Of a stretch of DNA of 8,127 bases, positions 1-6,516 are shown in pieces (position 1 is the stretch's first letter; the number at the start of each line of letters is the position of its first letter). Where the stretch lies: the NCBI GenBank assembly GCA_041476545.1, contig JBGOTP010000242.1, positions 1 through 8,127 of the forward strand, given 5' to 3'. Origin of the DNA: JBGOTP01 sp041476545. Its GTDB lineage: Bacteria; Acidobacteriota; Vicinamibacteria; Vicinamibacterales; CAVVIG01. Made by a program: the position numbers and the translations under genes. The notes under the pieces were generated by a model, which did not search any database, was not told the origin of the DNA, and saw only the letters and a list, made by a program, of their open reading frames with translations.

Positions 1-1178
1 CTCATGATGTTCGAGCCGAGGCCGATGTACCTCATGGCCACGAAGGACAGGAGGATCGACAGCGGCAGCGTCAGAATGGCGACGAGGGCACTACGGAAGT
101 GCCAAAGGAAGACGACGCAAACGAGCGAGACGATGACCATCTCCTCAATGAGCTTCGCCCGCAGCGTTTCGATGGAACGCTTGATCAAGGCCGACCGATC
201 GTAGGTGGTGACGAACTCGACGCCTTCCGGGAGGGCGGGCTGGATGCGCTCTTTAACGGCCCGCTTGATGTCCTCAATCACGCCGTAGGTATCCACGCCG
301 TACCGAACCACCACGATGCCGCCCGCGACGTCTCCGTCGCCGTTGAGCTCGGCCACGCCCCGGCGCATGTCGGGCCCGAGGTGGACGCGGCCAACATCCT
401 TGACGAGGATGGGCGTACCGTCCGGCTTTGAACCGAGGCCGACCTGTTCGATGTCGTCCACGCTCTGCAGGTACCCGCGGCCCCGCACCATGTACTCCCG
501 GCCTGTCCACTCGACCACGCGGCCGCCGACATCGTTGTTGCTCTGACGGACGGCCGAGATGACCATGTCGATGGGCATTTTGTAGGCCAGCAGCGCGTTC
601 GGATCGATCTCGATTTGGTACTGCTTGACATAGCCACCGACTGGCGCAACCTCGGCAACCCCCGTGACACTCCTGAGCCAGTACTGCACGTACCAATCGT
701 TCAGCGTGCGCAACCGTGAGAGGTCGTTCTTCCCCGAGCGGTCGACGAGCGCATACTCAAAGGCCCAGCCGACGCCGGTCGCGTCCGGCCCCAGCACCGG
801 CTGCACGTTGGCCGGAAGGCGCCCCTGCAAACCATTGAGGTACTCGAGCACGCGGCTCCGGGCCCAGTAGAGGTCCGTGCCGTCCTGGAAGATCACGTAG
901 ACGAACGAGACATCAAAGTAGGAGAAGCCGCGGACGACCTTGACGTTGGGCGCCGAGATGAGCGCGGTGACGATGGGATACGTGACCTGGTCTTCCACAA
1001 GCGTCGGGCTTCGGCCCTCCCAGTTCGCGGTCACGATCACCTGCACGTCCGACAGATCGGGCACGGCGTCAATCGGCGTGCTGCGAATGGCCCACACGCC
1101 GCCACCGGCGATGGCGAGCACCAACAGCAGGACGATGACGGCGTTGCGCGCGCTGAAGGCAATCAGTTTCTCAATCAC
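1..1178 (-). CDS. cusA: CusA-type heavy-metal efflux RND pump (5' part; 3' end beyond window)
   Basis: This is the inner-membrane, proton-driven pump of a tripartite Cu(I)/Ag(I) exporter. I translated 392 residues; the gene runs off the left edge. A first membrane helix lies at about 13-31. The periplasmic porter region follows with RSTPIDAVPDLSD (32-44), GPDATGVGW (130-138), DRSGK (146-150) and GPDMRRGVAELNGDGDVAGG (268-287). Helices 2 and 3 lie at about 344-385. The visible part ends in GLGSNIM, just before the segment that in family members holds the helix-4 proton-relay acid, so that residue and the central methionine relay cannot be checked. These motifs match CusA of the heavy-metal RND family more closely than the Zn/Co/Cd type CzcA. 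I chose the GTG at 1178-1176: it has GGAG 7 nt upstream, starts the protein with VIEKLIAFSARN, and overlaps the cusB stop by 8 nt, which suggests translational coupling. Family members are about 1,040 residues, so about 60% is missing. Confidence 0.95.
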   Translation of the reverse strand, partial: MIEKLIAFSARNAVIVLLLVLAIAGGGVWAIRSTPIDAVPDLSDVQVIVTANWEGRSPTLVEDQVTYPIVTALISAPNVKVVRGFSYFDVSFVYVIFQDGTDLYWARSRVLEYLNGLQGRLPANVQPVLGPDATGVGWAFEYALVDRSGKNDLSRLRTLNDWYVQYWLRSVTGVAEVAPVGGYVKQYQIEIDPNALLAYKMPIDMVISAVRQSNNDVGGRVVEWTGREYMVRGRGYLQSVDDIEQVGLGSKPDGTPILVKDVGRVHLGPDMRRGVAELNGDGDVAGGIVVVRYGVDTYGVIEDIKRAVKERIQPALPEGVEFVTTYDRSALIKRSIETLRAKLIEEMVIVSLVCVVFLWHFRSALVAILTLPLSILLSFVAMRYIGLGSNIM

Positions 1179-2460
1179 GACCGGACTCCGTCTTTTCCTT
1201 CACCTGGGTGCCCGCGCTCTTGTCCATACCCGGCATGGTGAGCGACATCGACCCCAGCGCAGACTGGAGGTTGGTCTCGGAATCGATCAGAAACTGCGCC
1301 GACGTCACGACCCGGTCTCCCTCGGCCAGCCCCTTGATCAAGGGGAAGAAGTCGTCCACCGGCTGGCCGACTTCAATCTCGCGCGGCTCGAAGTACCCGT
1401 TCGGCAGCGCCACGATCGCGTAGCGTTTCGCGCCGTTGTCGATGACGGCTTCTTTGGCCAGGGCGAGATGTTTCCCCGCCCCCACGCGAATGAGCACGGT
1501 CACGTAGCTCTCCGGCTTGAACTCCAACCCGGGATTGGGGAACTCGATACGAACCTTCACGCGCCGCGTCTGAGGGTCGACCTCTGGATAGATGAAGGTG
1601 ATCTTCCCCTTCAGGCTTCGTGTCGACTGGCCGTACGGAAACTGAATTTCCGCGGCCTGCCCCAGCTTCGCCAGTCGTGTCTCGTACTCGAAAATCTGAC
1701 CCAGCACCCAGATCGTGGAGAGGTCCGCGATCTTGAACGTGTTCATTTCAGGGGTGATGTACTGGCCGGCGAATGCGTTCCGCTCGAGGACGACACCGTC
1801 GAAGGGTGAGTACAGTGTCAGGGTCTTGCTCGGTTGTCCGGTACGTGCCAGCTCCTCGACTTGCGCCTCGGTGATGTCCCATAGTCGCAGCCGATCCCGC
1901 GCGGCGGAGACGAGCGCGTCGGCGCCGGCTCGGGTTTCCGGGAATCGGCTCTCACCAAGCTGTTTTTGGGCTTTGAGTGCGAGCAGGTACTCGTTCTGCG
2001 TCGCGACCAGGTCCGGGCTGTAGATGGTGAACAGCGGCTGGCCGCTGCGAACCGCTTTCCCAACGTAGTCGACGTAGACCCGCTCGATCCACCCAGTGAT
2101 CTTCGTGTGGATCTGCGTCACGCGCGTTTCGTCATACGCCAGCGTCCCAACGGTCCGAATGGTGCTGTCGAGCGACTGGCGTGCAACTATCGCCGTTCTC
2201 ACGCCGATCAATTGCTGCCGGGCGGGCGAGATATACACGCCCTTACCTTTGGCGCCCGCGGCTCCGGATTCCATGTCCATGCCCGGCATCGCCGATTCGG
2301 CTTGCTGGCCCGTCGTCGCCGTGCTCTCCGCGGGTCGGATGATCTCGCGAGTGCCGCCGGTGGAATATCGAAGCGCCAGCCAGGCGCCACCAGCGCCGAT
2401 GACGAGCGAAACGGCCGCAACGGCGACGAAGCGCCCGAAACGAATTGGTGTGTCGCTCAT
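1171..2460 (-). CDS. cusB: CusB-type periplasmic adaptor (membrane fusion protein) of Cu/Ag efflux
   Basis: This 429-residue protein links the CusA pump to the outer-membrane channel and in CusB relatives also passes Cu(I)/Ag(I) to the pump. An N-terminal anchor or uncleaved signal lies at about 8-30. A short Met motif, AMPGMDME (58-65), follows in a flexible region. Next come the barrel-sandwich half with ITGWIERVYVDYVGKAVRSG (121-140), a helical hairpin at about 150-210, and the returning half YSPFDGVVLERNAFAGQYI (217-235). The beta-barrel includes WVLGQIFEYE (251-260) and YPEVDPQTRRVKVRIEFPNP (291-310), and a membrane-proximal domain lies at about 325-400. A second Met motif, SLTMPGMDK (406-414), sits in the C-terminal tail. 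Length and domain order are normal for the family. The ATG start has AGGTGA 7 nt upstream, partly overlapping the stop of the preceding tolC-type gene, which ends 7 bp before it. The Met motifs and the cusA neighbour support Cu/Ag rather than Zn/Co/Cd. Confidence 0.95.
   Translation of the reverse strand: MSDTPIRFGRFVAVAAVSLVIGAGGAWLALRYSTGGTREIIRPAESTATTGQQAESAMPGMDMESGAAGAKGKGVYISPARQQLIGVRTAIVARQSLDSTIRTVGTLAYDETRVTQIHTKITGWIERVYVDYVGKAVRSGQPLFTIYSPDLVATQNEYLLALKAQKQLGESRFPETRAGADALVSAARDRLRLWDITEAQVEELARTGQPSKTLTLYSPFDGVVLERNAFAGQYITPEMNTFKIADLSTIWVLGQIFEYETRLAKLGQAAEIQFPYGQSTRSLKGKITFIYPEVDPQTRRVKVRIEFPNPGLEFKPESYVTVLIRVGAGKHLALAKEAVIDNGAKRYAIVALPNGYFEPREIEVGQPVDDFFPLIKGLAEGDRVVTSAQFLIDSETNLQSALGSMSLTMPGMDKSAGTQVKEKTESGRD
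1186..1189 (-). promoter_or_regulatory. Ribosome binding site deciding the GTG start of cusA
   Basis: GGAG on the minus strand lies 7 nt before the GTG at 1178, inside the last codons of cusB. No ATG gives a comparable start, and the predicted N-terminus aligns with the usual MIEKLI-type beginning of the family. Confidence 0.75.
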
Positions 2461-2467
2461 GTTCGTG

Positions 2468-2473
2468 TCACCT
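2468..2473 (-). promoter_or_regulatory. Ribosome binding site of cusB overlapping the upstream stop codon
   Basis: AGGTGA on the minus strand includes the TGA stop of the channel gene and lies 7 nt before the cusB ATG. A ribosome ending the channel gene is therefore placed to restart on cusB. Confidence 0.7.
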
Positions 2474-3799
2474 GATGAGGCTCAATCCGGTCAGCGGCTC
2501 GAGCCGCGCCAGCGCCTTGAGATAGCGCGCGCTCTGTTCCTCGTAGTTGATCTCGTAGGTCAGCACCGTCGCGAAATTCGCCAGCACCGTGAGAAAGTCC
2601 GCGCGCCCGACCTGATAGGACGCAAGCGACGATTCGAGCGAGAGACGCGCTTGAGGCAGCACGCTGTCGCTGTACAGATCCGCGAGCTTCCGGCTCGTGG
2701 TTTCGGCCAGGTGCTCCTCTGTCACTTCAGCCAGTGCCATCGACAAGGTCGCGTCCCGCATCTGCCGGCCACTTTCGAGCACGGCGGCCGCCTCGGCGAC
2801 CATCGGCTGCTGCTTGCGCTGCCGGAAGATCGGCAGCGTGACCATGACATCGACGCCGTACATCCAGGGCATGTCACCGACGAACTTCTGGCTCGTCACG
2901 GTGACCGCGAAATCGGGCAGCTGCTCTCTCTTCGCAAGGGCCAATCCCTGCTGGCCGCGGTCGATCGTGCGCTCCTCGCGTTTGAGCGCCGGATAGTGCT
3001 CCCGCACGAGGGCGCGCAGCTGCTCGACGTCGGATGCCGGCGGTACCACATCGAAGCTCAGCGTGCTTTCGAGCGGCGTGTCGGGCGTCCGAAACAGCAG
3101 GCCGTTGATCTGCGCCTGAAGGACGGCACGCTCCTGCTCGAACATGGCCTGCCGCTCGAGAATCATCGAGATCTCGAGCTGCGCCTTCAACACGTCTTGC
3201 TGAAGTCCCTGGCCAACCCTGAACAGCGCCTCGGTGATCTGCCGAACCTGCTCGAGTCGCTCCTTGTTGCGCTCGAGAATGTCGAGGGTTCGACTCGCGT
3301 ACTGATACTCCACGTACGCCATCTTCAGCTCGGCAATCGCGTGTCGGCGCGTGTTCTCGTAGTTCCAGCGTTCAGCGTCCGCCTCCGTTGCGGCCACACG
3401 GCTCTTCAGCCCAAGCTTGCCGGGGAATGGGATTTCCTGAGAGAGGCCGAACTGTCGGAAGCTGCCGGGTGTGCTCGCCGACGGAAAGAACGGCGGACGA
3501 AAAAGTCCGCCCATGTAGCCGACGCTCAGCGTCGGATCCGGCGGCGCGCCGGCAGGCGCGATGCGCGCCACGCGCATATCGACATCGCGTCGCGCGGCTT
3601 TGATCTCGGGATTGTTCCGATCGAGCTCGGCGACGAGTGCCGCCAACGTTGATGCCTGACTCGCTGAACCACCCGCAGCTTGCGAGGCTGTGTTCGCCTG
3701 GGCTGATGAGGGGGCCACTGCCGTCGCGACGGTGGCTTGCGCGGCAGCCGAAACAGTAGCCAGAACAAGTGCGACAAGCGCCAGCAAGGACCGTCTCAT
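2468..3799 (-). CDS. TolC/CusC-family outer-membrane efflux channel
   Basis: This 443-residue protein should form the trimeric outer-membrane tunnel of the CusCBA-like exporter. A Sec signal peptide is clear: MRRSLLALVALVLATVSAAA, with cleavage likely around residues 20-22. No lipobox cysteine is present, so unlike E. coli CusC it is probably not lipidated. An Ala/Ser/Gln-rich stretch (22-52) precedes the mature channel. Two related outer-membrane efflux repeats follow at about 55-235 and 255-430. The first carries QEIPFPGKLGLKSR (121-134) and FRVGQGLQQDVLKAQLE (193-209). The second carries VTLPIFRQRKQ (320-330) and SYQVGRADFLTVL (394-406), typical TolC-family landmarks. The ATG overlaps the stop of the upstream Fis-type gene as ATGA (4 bp), with AAGG 6 nt before it. 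cusB follows after 7 bp, so the set is almost certainly one transcript. Confidence 0.93.
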   Translation of the reverse strand: MRRSLLALVALVLATVSAAAQATVATAVAPSSAQANTASQAAGGSASQASTLAALVAELDRNNPEIKAARRDVDMRVARIAPAGAPPDPTLSVGYMGGLFRPPFFPSASTPGSFRQFGLSQEIPFPGKLGLKSRVAATEADAERWNYENTRRHAIAELKMAYVEYQYASRTLDILERNKERLEQVRQITEALFRVGQGLQQDVLKAQLEISMILERQAMFEQERAVLQAQINGLLFRTPDTPLESTLSFDVVPPASDVEQLRALVREHYPALKREERTIDRGQQGLALAKREQLPDFAVTVTSQKFVGDMPWMYGVDVMVTLPIFRQRKQQPMVAEAAAVLESGRQMRDATLSMALAEVTEEHLAETTSRKLADLYSDSVLPQARLSLESSLASYQVGRADFLTVLANFATVLTYEINYEEQSARYLKALARLEPLTGLSLIR

Positions 3800-4194
3800 G
3801 ACGAACCTTGTTTCACGTTGAGGCCGTACTTCTGCAACCGATAAAGCAAGGCGCTGCGCGTCAGGCGCAGGAGCCTCGCGGCACGCGTGCGATTCCCGCC
3901 GGTCGCGTGCAGCGCGAAGACAAGAAGCGCGCGCTCGACCGCCTCGAGATCAACACCAGACGCTGGCACGCTGACGATGGCACCGCCGCCAGCGTCGGAC
4001 CGTCGAACGGTCACTGACGGTTGAGCCTCGAAGGCCACAGTTGGGAGAGGCACGTTTCGGGGAAGGGCAAGACGCATACCTGGACTCGCACACCCGGTCC
4101 AACGTGAGAATTGGCGCTTTTGCTCGCCGTTTTCGTGTGACCGCTCCTTCAGACTGGGAACAGGGGCTCGGCTGTCACGATCGTTTTCAAGCAC
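3796..4194 (-). CDS. Small Fis/NtrC-type helix-turn-helix regulator heading the efflux operon
   Basis: The longest reading is 132 residues from a GTG. Residues 80-125 form a typical Fis-family DNA-binding domain: GVDLEAVERALLVFALHATG, then GNRTRAARLLRLTRSALLYR, ending in KYGL. This is what normally closes sigma-54 activators of the NtrC family, but no receiver or AAA+ module is present here. The N-terminal part is polar and I do not recognise it. The start is uncertain. The GTG at 4194 lacks a Shine-Dalgarno, and an in-frame ATG at 4077 (93 residues, MRLALPRNVPLP) has only AGG very close by. Hand-counted G/C at third codon positions is about 54% for residues 1-39, 59% for 40-85 and 79% for the HTH end, so only the C-terminal half is firmly supported. 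The stop overlaps the channel gene by 4 bp. It could be a dedicated operon regulator or a shrunken remnant of a larger activator. I infer DNA binding as a dimer; its target is unknown. Confidence 0.75.
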   Translation of the reverse strand: MLENDRDSRAPVPSLKERSHENGEQKRQFSRWTGCASPGMRLALPRNVPLPTVAFEAQPSVTVRRSDAGGGAIVSVPASGVDLEAVERALLVFALHATGGNRTRAARLLRLTRSALLYRLQKYGLNVKQGSS

Positions 4195-4251
4195 CGGAAG
4201 ACCAAGCCGTCTGAAAGCAGACAGTGGCAGGGCGTCGGGAAGTCCACGCGG

Positions 4252-4277
4252 CTTGACCGGTCGAGATAGGTGTCAAG
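4252..4277. promoter_or_regulatory. Perfect dyad CTTGAC-N14-GTCAAG upstream of the Fis-type gene (candidate operator)
   Basis: Six-base arms are perfectly inverted around 14 bases, so the half-sites lie 20 bp apart centre to centre, about two helical turns. On the minus strand the first arm also reads TTGACA (4276-4271), a consensus -35 hexamer, but no acceptable -10 lies 16-19 bp downstream. An internal 8-bp palindrome, GACCGGTC (4255-4262), overlaps one arm. The site lies in the 134-bp gap (4195-4328) between the kinase gene and the Fis-type gene, where a promoter for the pump operon would be expected. Apart from this dyad and a GC-rich palindromic patch at 4296-4308 I see nothing distinct in the gap. 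Confidence 0.4.
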
Positions 4278-4328
4278 ATTTCGGTAGTCCGCAAAGCCGC
4301 GGCCGGCCACAAGGGAAGGATTTCGTGT

Positions 4329-5732
4329 CTACTGCGACAGCGCGCTATGAAGCGGCAAAGTGACGGAAAAGGAAGACCCTTCGCGCGCCGCACTCGTCAC
4401 CCTCACGGACCCACGATGCACTTCGACGATGCGCTTGACGATCGCGAGACCAAGGCCAGTGCCCGGCTTGCCGGGCGCGCCGCGGTCGATACGGTAGAAC
4501 CTGTCGAAGATGTACGGCAGGTGCTGGGCGTCAATCCCTTCGCCGTCGTCGGCGATTTCGAGCACGGCATGGGTTGGTGTTCGCGCGAGCGAGAGACGAA
4601 CGCGTCCCAGGCGTGGCGAGTACTTGATGGCGTTGTCGCCGAGATTGAGGACGACCTGTTTGAGTCGCAGCGCGTCGCCCCAGACAGTGACGCCCTTCGC
4701 GATCATCGCGTCGATGGCAATGTCCGCGGGTTCCGCCAGTGCCGTGAGGATCTCGAGCGCCTCGTGACAGATCGCGCTGAGATCGACCGGACCGCTGCGT
4801 GTCGTGGCCAGGTCGGCATCGGCAAGTGCCAGCGCCTGCAAGTCGGTGAGGGTCGCCGACATGTCGTTGACGTCCTGCGACAACTTCGCCATGAACTCCT
4901 GAGTAGCCAGTTCCGGCCCGCGCCCCGCCAGTTCGAGGGATGCCTTCATGACGGCAAGCGGAGTCTGCAGCTGGTGTGACGCATCGGCAGCGAACTGACG
5001 CACCGACACGAAGGCTTGCTCCAGACGTTCGAGCGTCTGGTTGACGGTCGTGACCAACTGCTGCAGTTCTCGATCGGTTGGAGAGACGCGCACACGCCGC
5101 GAGAGGTCGCTGGCCTGTATCGCCTGAAGCGTCCCGTCAATCTCCTTGACTGGTGAGAGCGCCCGTCCGGCCAGCATCCAGCCGCCATAGCTCGTGAGGA
5201 GAACGACCAGCGGGAGCACGATCAGTGACGTGTTCCGGAACGTTCGAAGCGTCGGCGTCACGTCTCCCAGCGGATGTCCGATCTGTACGTACCCCGTGGG
5301 TGAAGTCGCCACGGGCACGCAGATGAACCGCACGATGCCCGACCGCTCCAGCGATGTCGTGAAGAACTGCGGCGTCGCTTGACCGTGGGCAGCCGCGTGC
5401 ACCAGCGCTTCATGCAGGCCGATGTTCGGTTCGCTGACCTGGAGCAGTCCGGATCGGTATCGCAATGCGCCGGATTGATCCCGCACCATGACCAAGGCGT
5501 CGCCGGCTGGCGATCCGGTGAGCAACTGCCCCAGCGTCGATTCCTCCAGCGGTCGGGCGTTGAGGAGCGCCTGAATCTGACTCGCCGAGGCCGCGAGCTC
5601 CGCGTCGTGATGGCGGTACAGTGACCGCGCAAGTGCGGCGTACAGCAGGACGGCGAACAACACCAGCGTGGCACCGAGGATGGCGACGTACCAGAGCGTC
5701 AGACGAGTCCGGAACGTATCAATTTTCAGCAT
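4329..5732 (-). CDS. Membrane sensor histidine kinase, CusS/CopS-like
   Basis: This kinase probably senses periplasmic metal and phosphorylates the adjacent response regulator. From the ATG at 5732 it has 467 residues. Helix 1 lies at about 14-33, a periplasmic sensor at about 34-167 and helix 2 at about 169-190. A HAMP linker begins ALSPVKEIDG (191-200). The phospho-acceptor box is ASHQLQTPL with His253. The ATP-binding domain shows the N box LNLGDNAIKYSP (Asn367), G1 ADDGEGID, F box FDRFYRID and G2 GTGLGLAIVKRI (424-435). All catalytic landmarks are present. In-frame ATGs at 5750 and 5771 would add 6 or 13 residues. I prefer 5732 because AGGGAA lies just upstream (5742-5737) and the N-terminus then begins MLKIDTFRTRLTLWYVAI, as usual for this family. 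It overlaps the regulator by 14 bp. Metal specificity is inferred from the neighbours; I see no obvious Met/His metal cluster in the sensor domain. Confidence 0.95.
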   Translation of the reverse strand: MLKIDTFRTRLTLWYVAILGATLVLFAVLLYAALARSLYRHHDAELAASASQIQALLNARPLEESTLGQLLTGSPAGDALVMVRDQSGALRYRSGLLQVSEPNIGLHEALVHAAAHGQATPQFFTTSLERSGIVRFICVPVATSPTGYVQIGHPLGDVTPTLRTFRNTSLIVLPLVVLLTSYGGWMLAGRALSPVKEIDGTLQAIQASDLSRRVRVSPTDRELQQLVTTVNQTLERLEQAFVSVRQFAADASHQLQTPLAVMKASLELAGRGPELATQEFMAKLSQDVNDMSATLTDLQALALADADLATTRSGPVDLSAICHEALEILTALAEPADIAIDAMIAKGVTVWGDALRLKQVVLNLGDNAIKYSPRLGRVRLSLARTPTHAVLEIADDGEGIDAQHLPYIFDRFYRIDRGAPGKPGTGLGLAIVKRIVEVHRGSVRVTSAAREGSSFSVTLPLHSALSQ

Positions 5733-6402
5733 CCGGTTCCCTGATGACATAGCCCGCCCCACGTACCGCATGGATCAGGCGCGGCTTTCCCTGGGCCTCA
5801 ATCTTCCTCCGGAGATGGTTGACGTAGACGTCGATCACGTTCGTCAGCCTGTCCCACGTGAAGTTCCACACGTGCTCGGCAATCATCGTCCGGGTCACCA
5901 CCTGCCCGGCGTGACGCAGCAGATACTCGAGCAGCGCATATTCCTTCTGCGTAAGATCCAGCCGGCGGTCACCGCGGCGGACAATGCGGCTGACCGGATC
6001 GAGCACAAGGTCCCCAACCGACAGCGGATGGAACGCCGTCGGCTGCCGCCGACGCAGGACGGCGCGGATTCGTGCGCTCAACTCCGCGAACTCGAACGGC
6101 TTGGTCAGGTAGTCGTCCGCTCCGGCATTCAGTGCAGCGACACGATCTTCCACCAGACCGCGCGCCGAGAGCACAAGAATCGGGACGTCATTCGCTGCGC
6201 TACGGAGTTGCCGACACACCGCCATACCGTCGATGCCGGGCAGCATCAGATCGAGCACGATCAGATCGTATTTTGTGGTCTGTGCCCGCTCGAGGCCGCT
6301 CTCCCCGTCGGTGGCCACGTCCACGGCGAAGGCCTCCTCGGACAGCCCCTTCTGAATGTAGCCGGCCAGCCGACGTTCGTCCTCGACGAGCAGCACACGC
6401 AT
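5719..6402 (-). CDS. OmpR/PhoB-family response regulator, CusR/CopR-like
   Basis: This 227-residue cytoplasmic transcription factor has a receiver domain (1-115) and a winged-helix DNA-binding domain (about 128-222). Receiver landmarks are the acidic pair Glu7-Asp8, the phospho-acceptor Asp51 in DLIVLDLMLPG, the switch residue Ser79 in VLSARG, and Lys101 in DYLTKPF. The C-terminal domain carries LTQKEYALLEYLLRHAGQVV, then a recognition region with NVIDVYVNHLRRKIE and the closing wing AVRGAGYVIRE. This is the standard form of heavy-metal regulators such as CusR, CopR and PcoR. The start ATG is the only reasonable one, but no Shine-Dalgarno precedes it: the 18 bases upstream end in TCTCATCTTCC. 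Its gene lies 24 bp from the GATTAA/TTAATC repeats shared with the divergent oxidase gene, so autoregulation together with control of the oxidase is likely. It is co-transcribed with the kinase (14-bp overlap). Confidence 0.95.
   Translation of the reverse strand: MRVLLVEDERRLAGYIQKGLSEEAFAVDVATDGESGLERAQTTKYDLIVLDLMLPGIDGMAVCRQLRSAANDVPILVLSARGLVEDRVAALNAGADDYLTKPFEFAELSARIRAVLRRRQPTAFHPLSVGDLVLDPVSRIVRRGDRRLDLTQKEYALLEYLLRHAGQVVTRTMIAEHVWNFTWDRLTNVIDVYVNHLRRKIEAQGKPRLIHAVRGAGYVIREPDAEN
5737..5742 (-). promoter_or_regulatory. Ribosome binding site supporting the 5732 start of the kinase
   Basis: AGGGAA on the minus strand lies 4 nt before the ATG at 5732, within the end of the response-regulator gene. 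The alternative upstream ATGs at 5750 and 5771 lack a comparable site. Confidence 0.55.
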
Positions 6403-6426
6403 GGAAGATGAGACTACGCGGGGACC

Positions 6427-6455
6427 GATTAATCGCCGATTAAATATTCTTAATC
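6427..6455. promoter_or_regulatory. GATTAA/TTAATC repeat cluster, candidate response-regulator operator in the divergent promoter region
   Basis: An AT-rich island in a GC-rich gap holds GATTAA at 6427-6432 and again at 6438-6443, an 11-bp direct repeat with a 5-base spacer. An inverted copy, TTAATC, lies at 6450-6455. The first copy is also part of the perfect palindrome GATTAATC (6427-6434), and GATTAA-N6-TTAATC (6438-6455) is a perfect dyad. Read on the minus strand it is TTAAGA-N4-TTAATC-N5-TTAATC. Hexamers spaced about one helical turn apart are the usual pattern of OmpR-family sites. The cluster lies 24 bp from the regulator start and 61 bp from the oxidase start, so it could serve both directions. 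Exact -10 and -35 elements could not be assigned. Confidence 0.6.
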
Positions 6456-6502
6456 ATCAACCGCGCGCCGAATCCTTCCTGTTCGATTCGATAGGATCGC
6501 AC

Positions 6503-6509
6503 GGGAGGT
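6503..6509 (+). promoter_or_regulatory. Strong ribosome binding site fixing a GTG start for the oxidase
   Basis: GGGAGGT lies 7 nt before GTG 6517-6519. It is the best Shine-Dalgarno in the window. It selects a non-ATG start whose product begins directly with a twin-arginine signal. Confidence 0.85.
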
Positions 6510-6516
6510 AACACTC

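Noticed and set aside
3540..3580. GGCGCGCC and nearby GCGCGC-rich palindromes
   Set aside because: They lie inside the channel coding region and follow from Ala/Arg/Gly codon choice.
2096..3652. Plus-strand open frame of 518 codons across the channel and adaptor genes
   Set aside because: It is antisense to two clear genes, has no recognisable domain and is rich in Arg/His/Gln as expected from the reverse strand of high-GC coding DNA.
4290..4306. Possible sigma-54 promoter on the minus strand (GG-N10-GC with TTTGC)
   Set aside because: Only the GGC and TTGC cores match; the rest of the -24 element does not. In such GC-rich DNA the match is easily chance, and no AAA+ activator is encoded in the window.
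4296..4308. GC-rich palindromes GCCGCGGC and GGCCGGCC after the kinase gene, as a terminator
   Set aside because: No T-run follows on the minus strand and the overlapping palindromes do not form one good stem-loop.
4187..4393. Minus-strand 68-codon frame bridging the kinase end and the Fis-type gene
   Set aside because: It overlaps the kinase C-terminus in another frame, has no ribosome site and no motif; it is probably not translated.
5668..6411. Plus-strand open frame of 247 codons over the response regulator
   Set aside because: It is a shadow of the regulator, whose receiver and winged-helix motifs are complete on the minus strand.
6472..6497. ATCCT-N16-AGGAT inverted pair in the oxidase leader
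   Set aside because: Five-base arms with a long loop are expected by chance; the right arm overlaps a weak -10-like TAGGAT, but no -35 fits.
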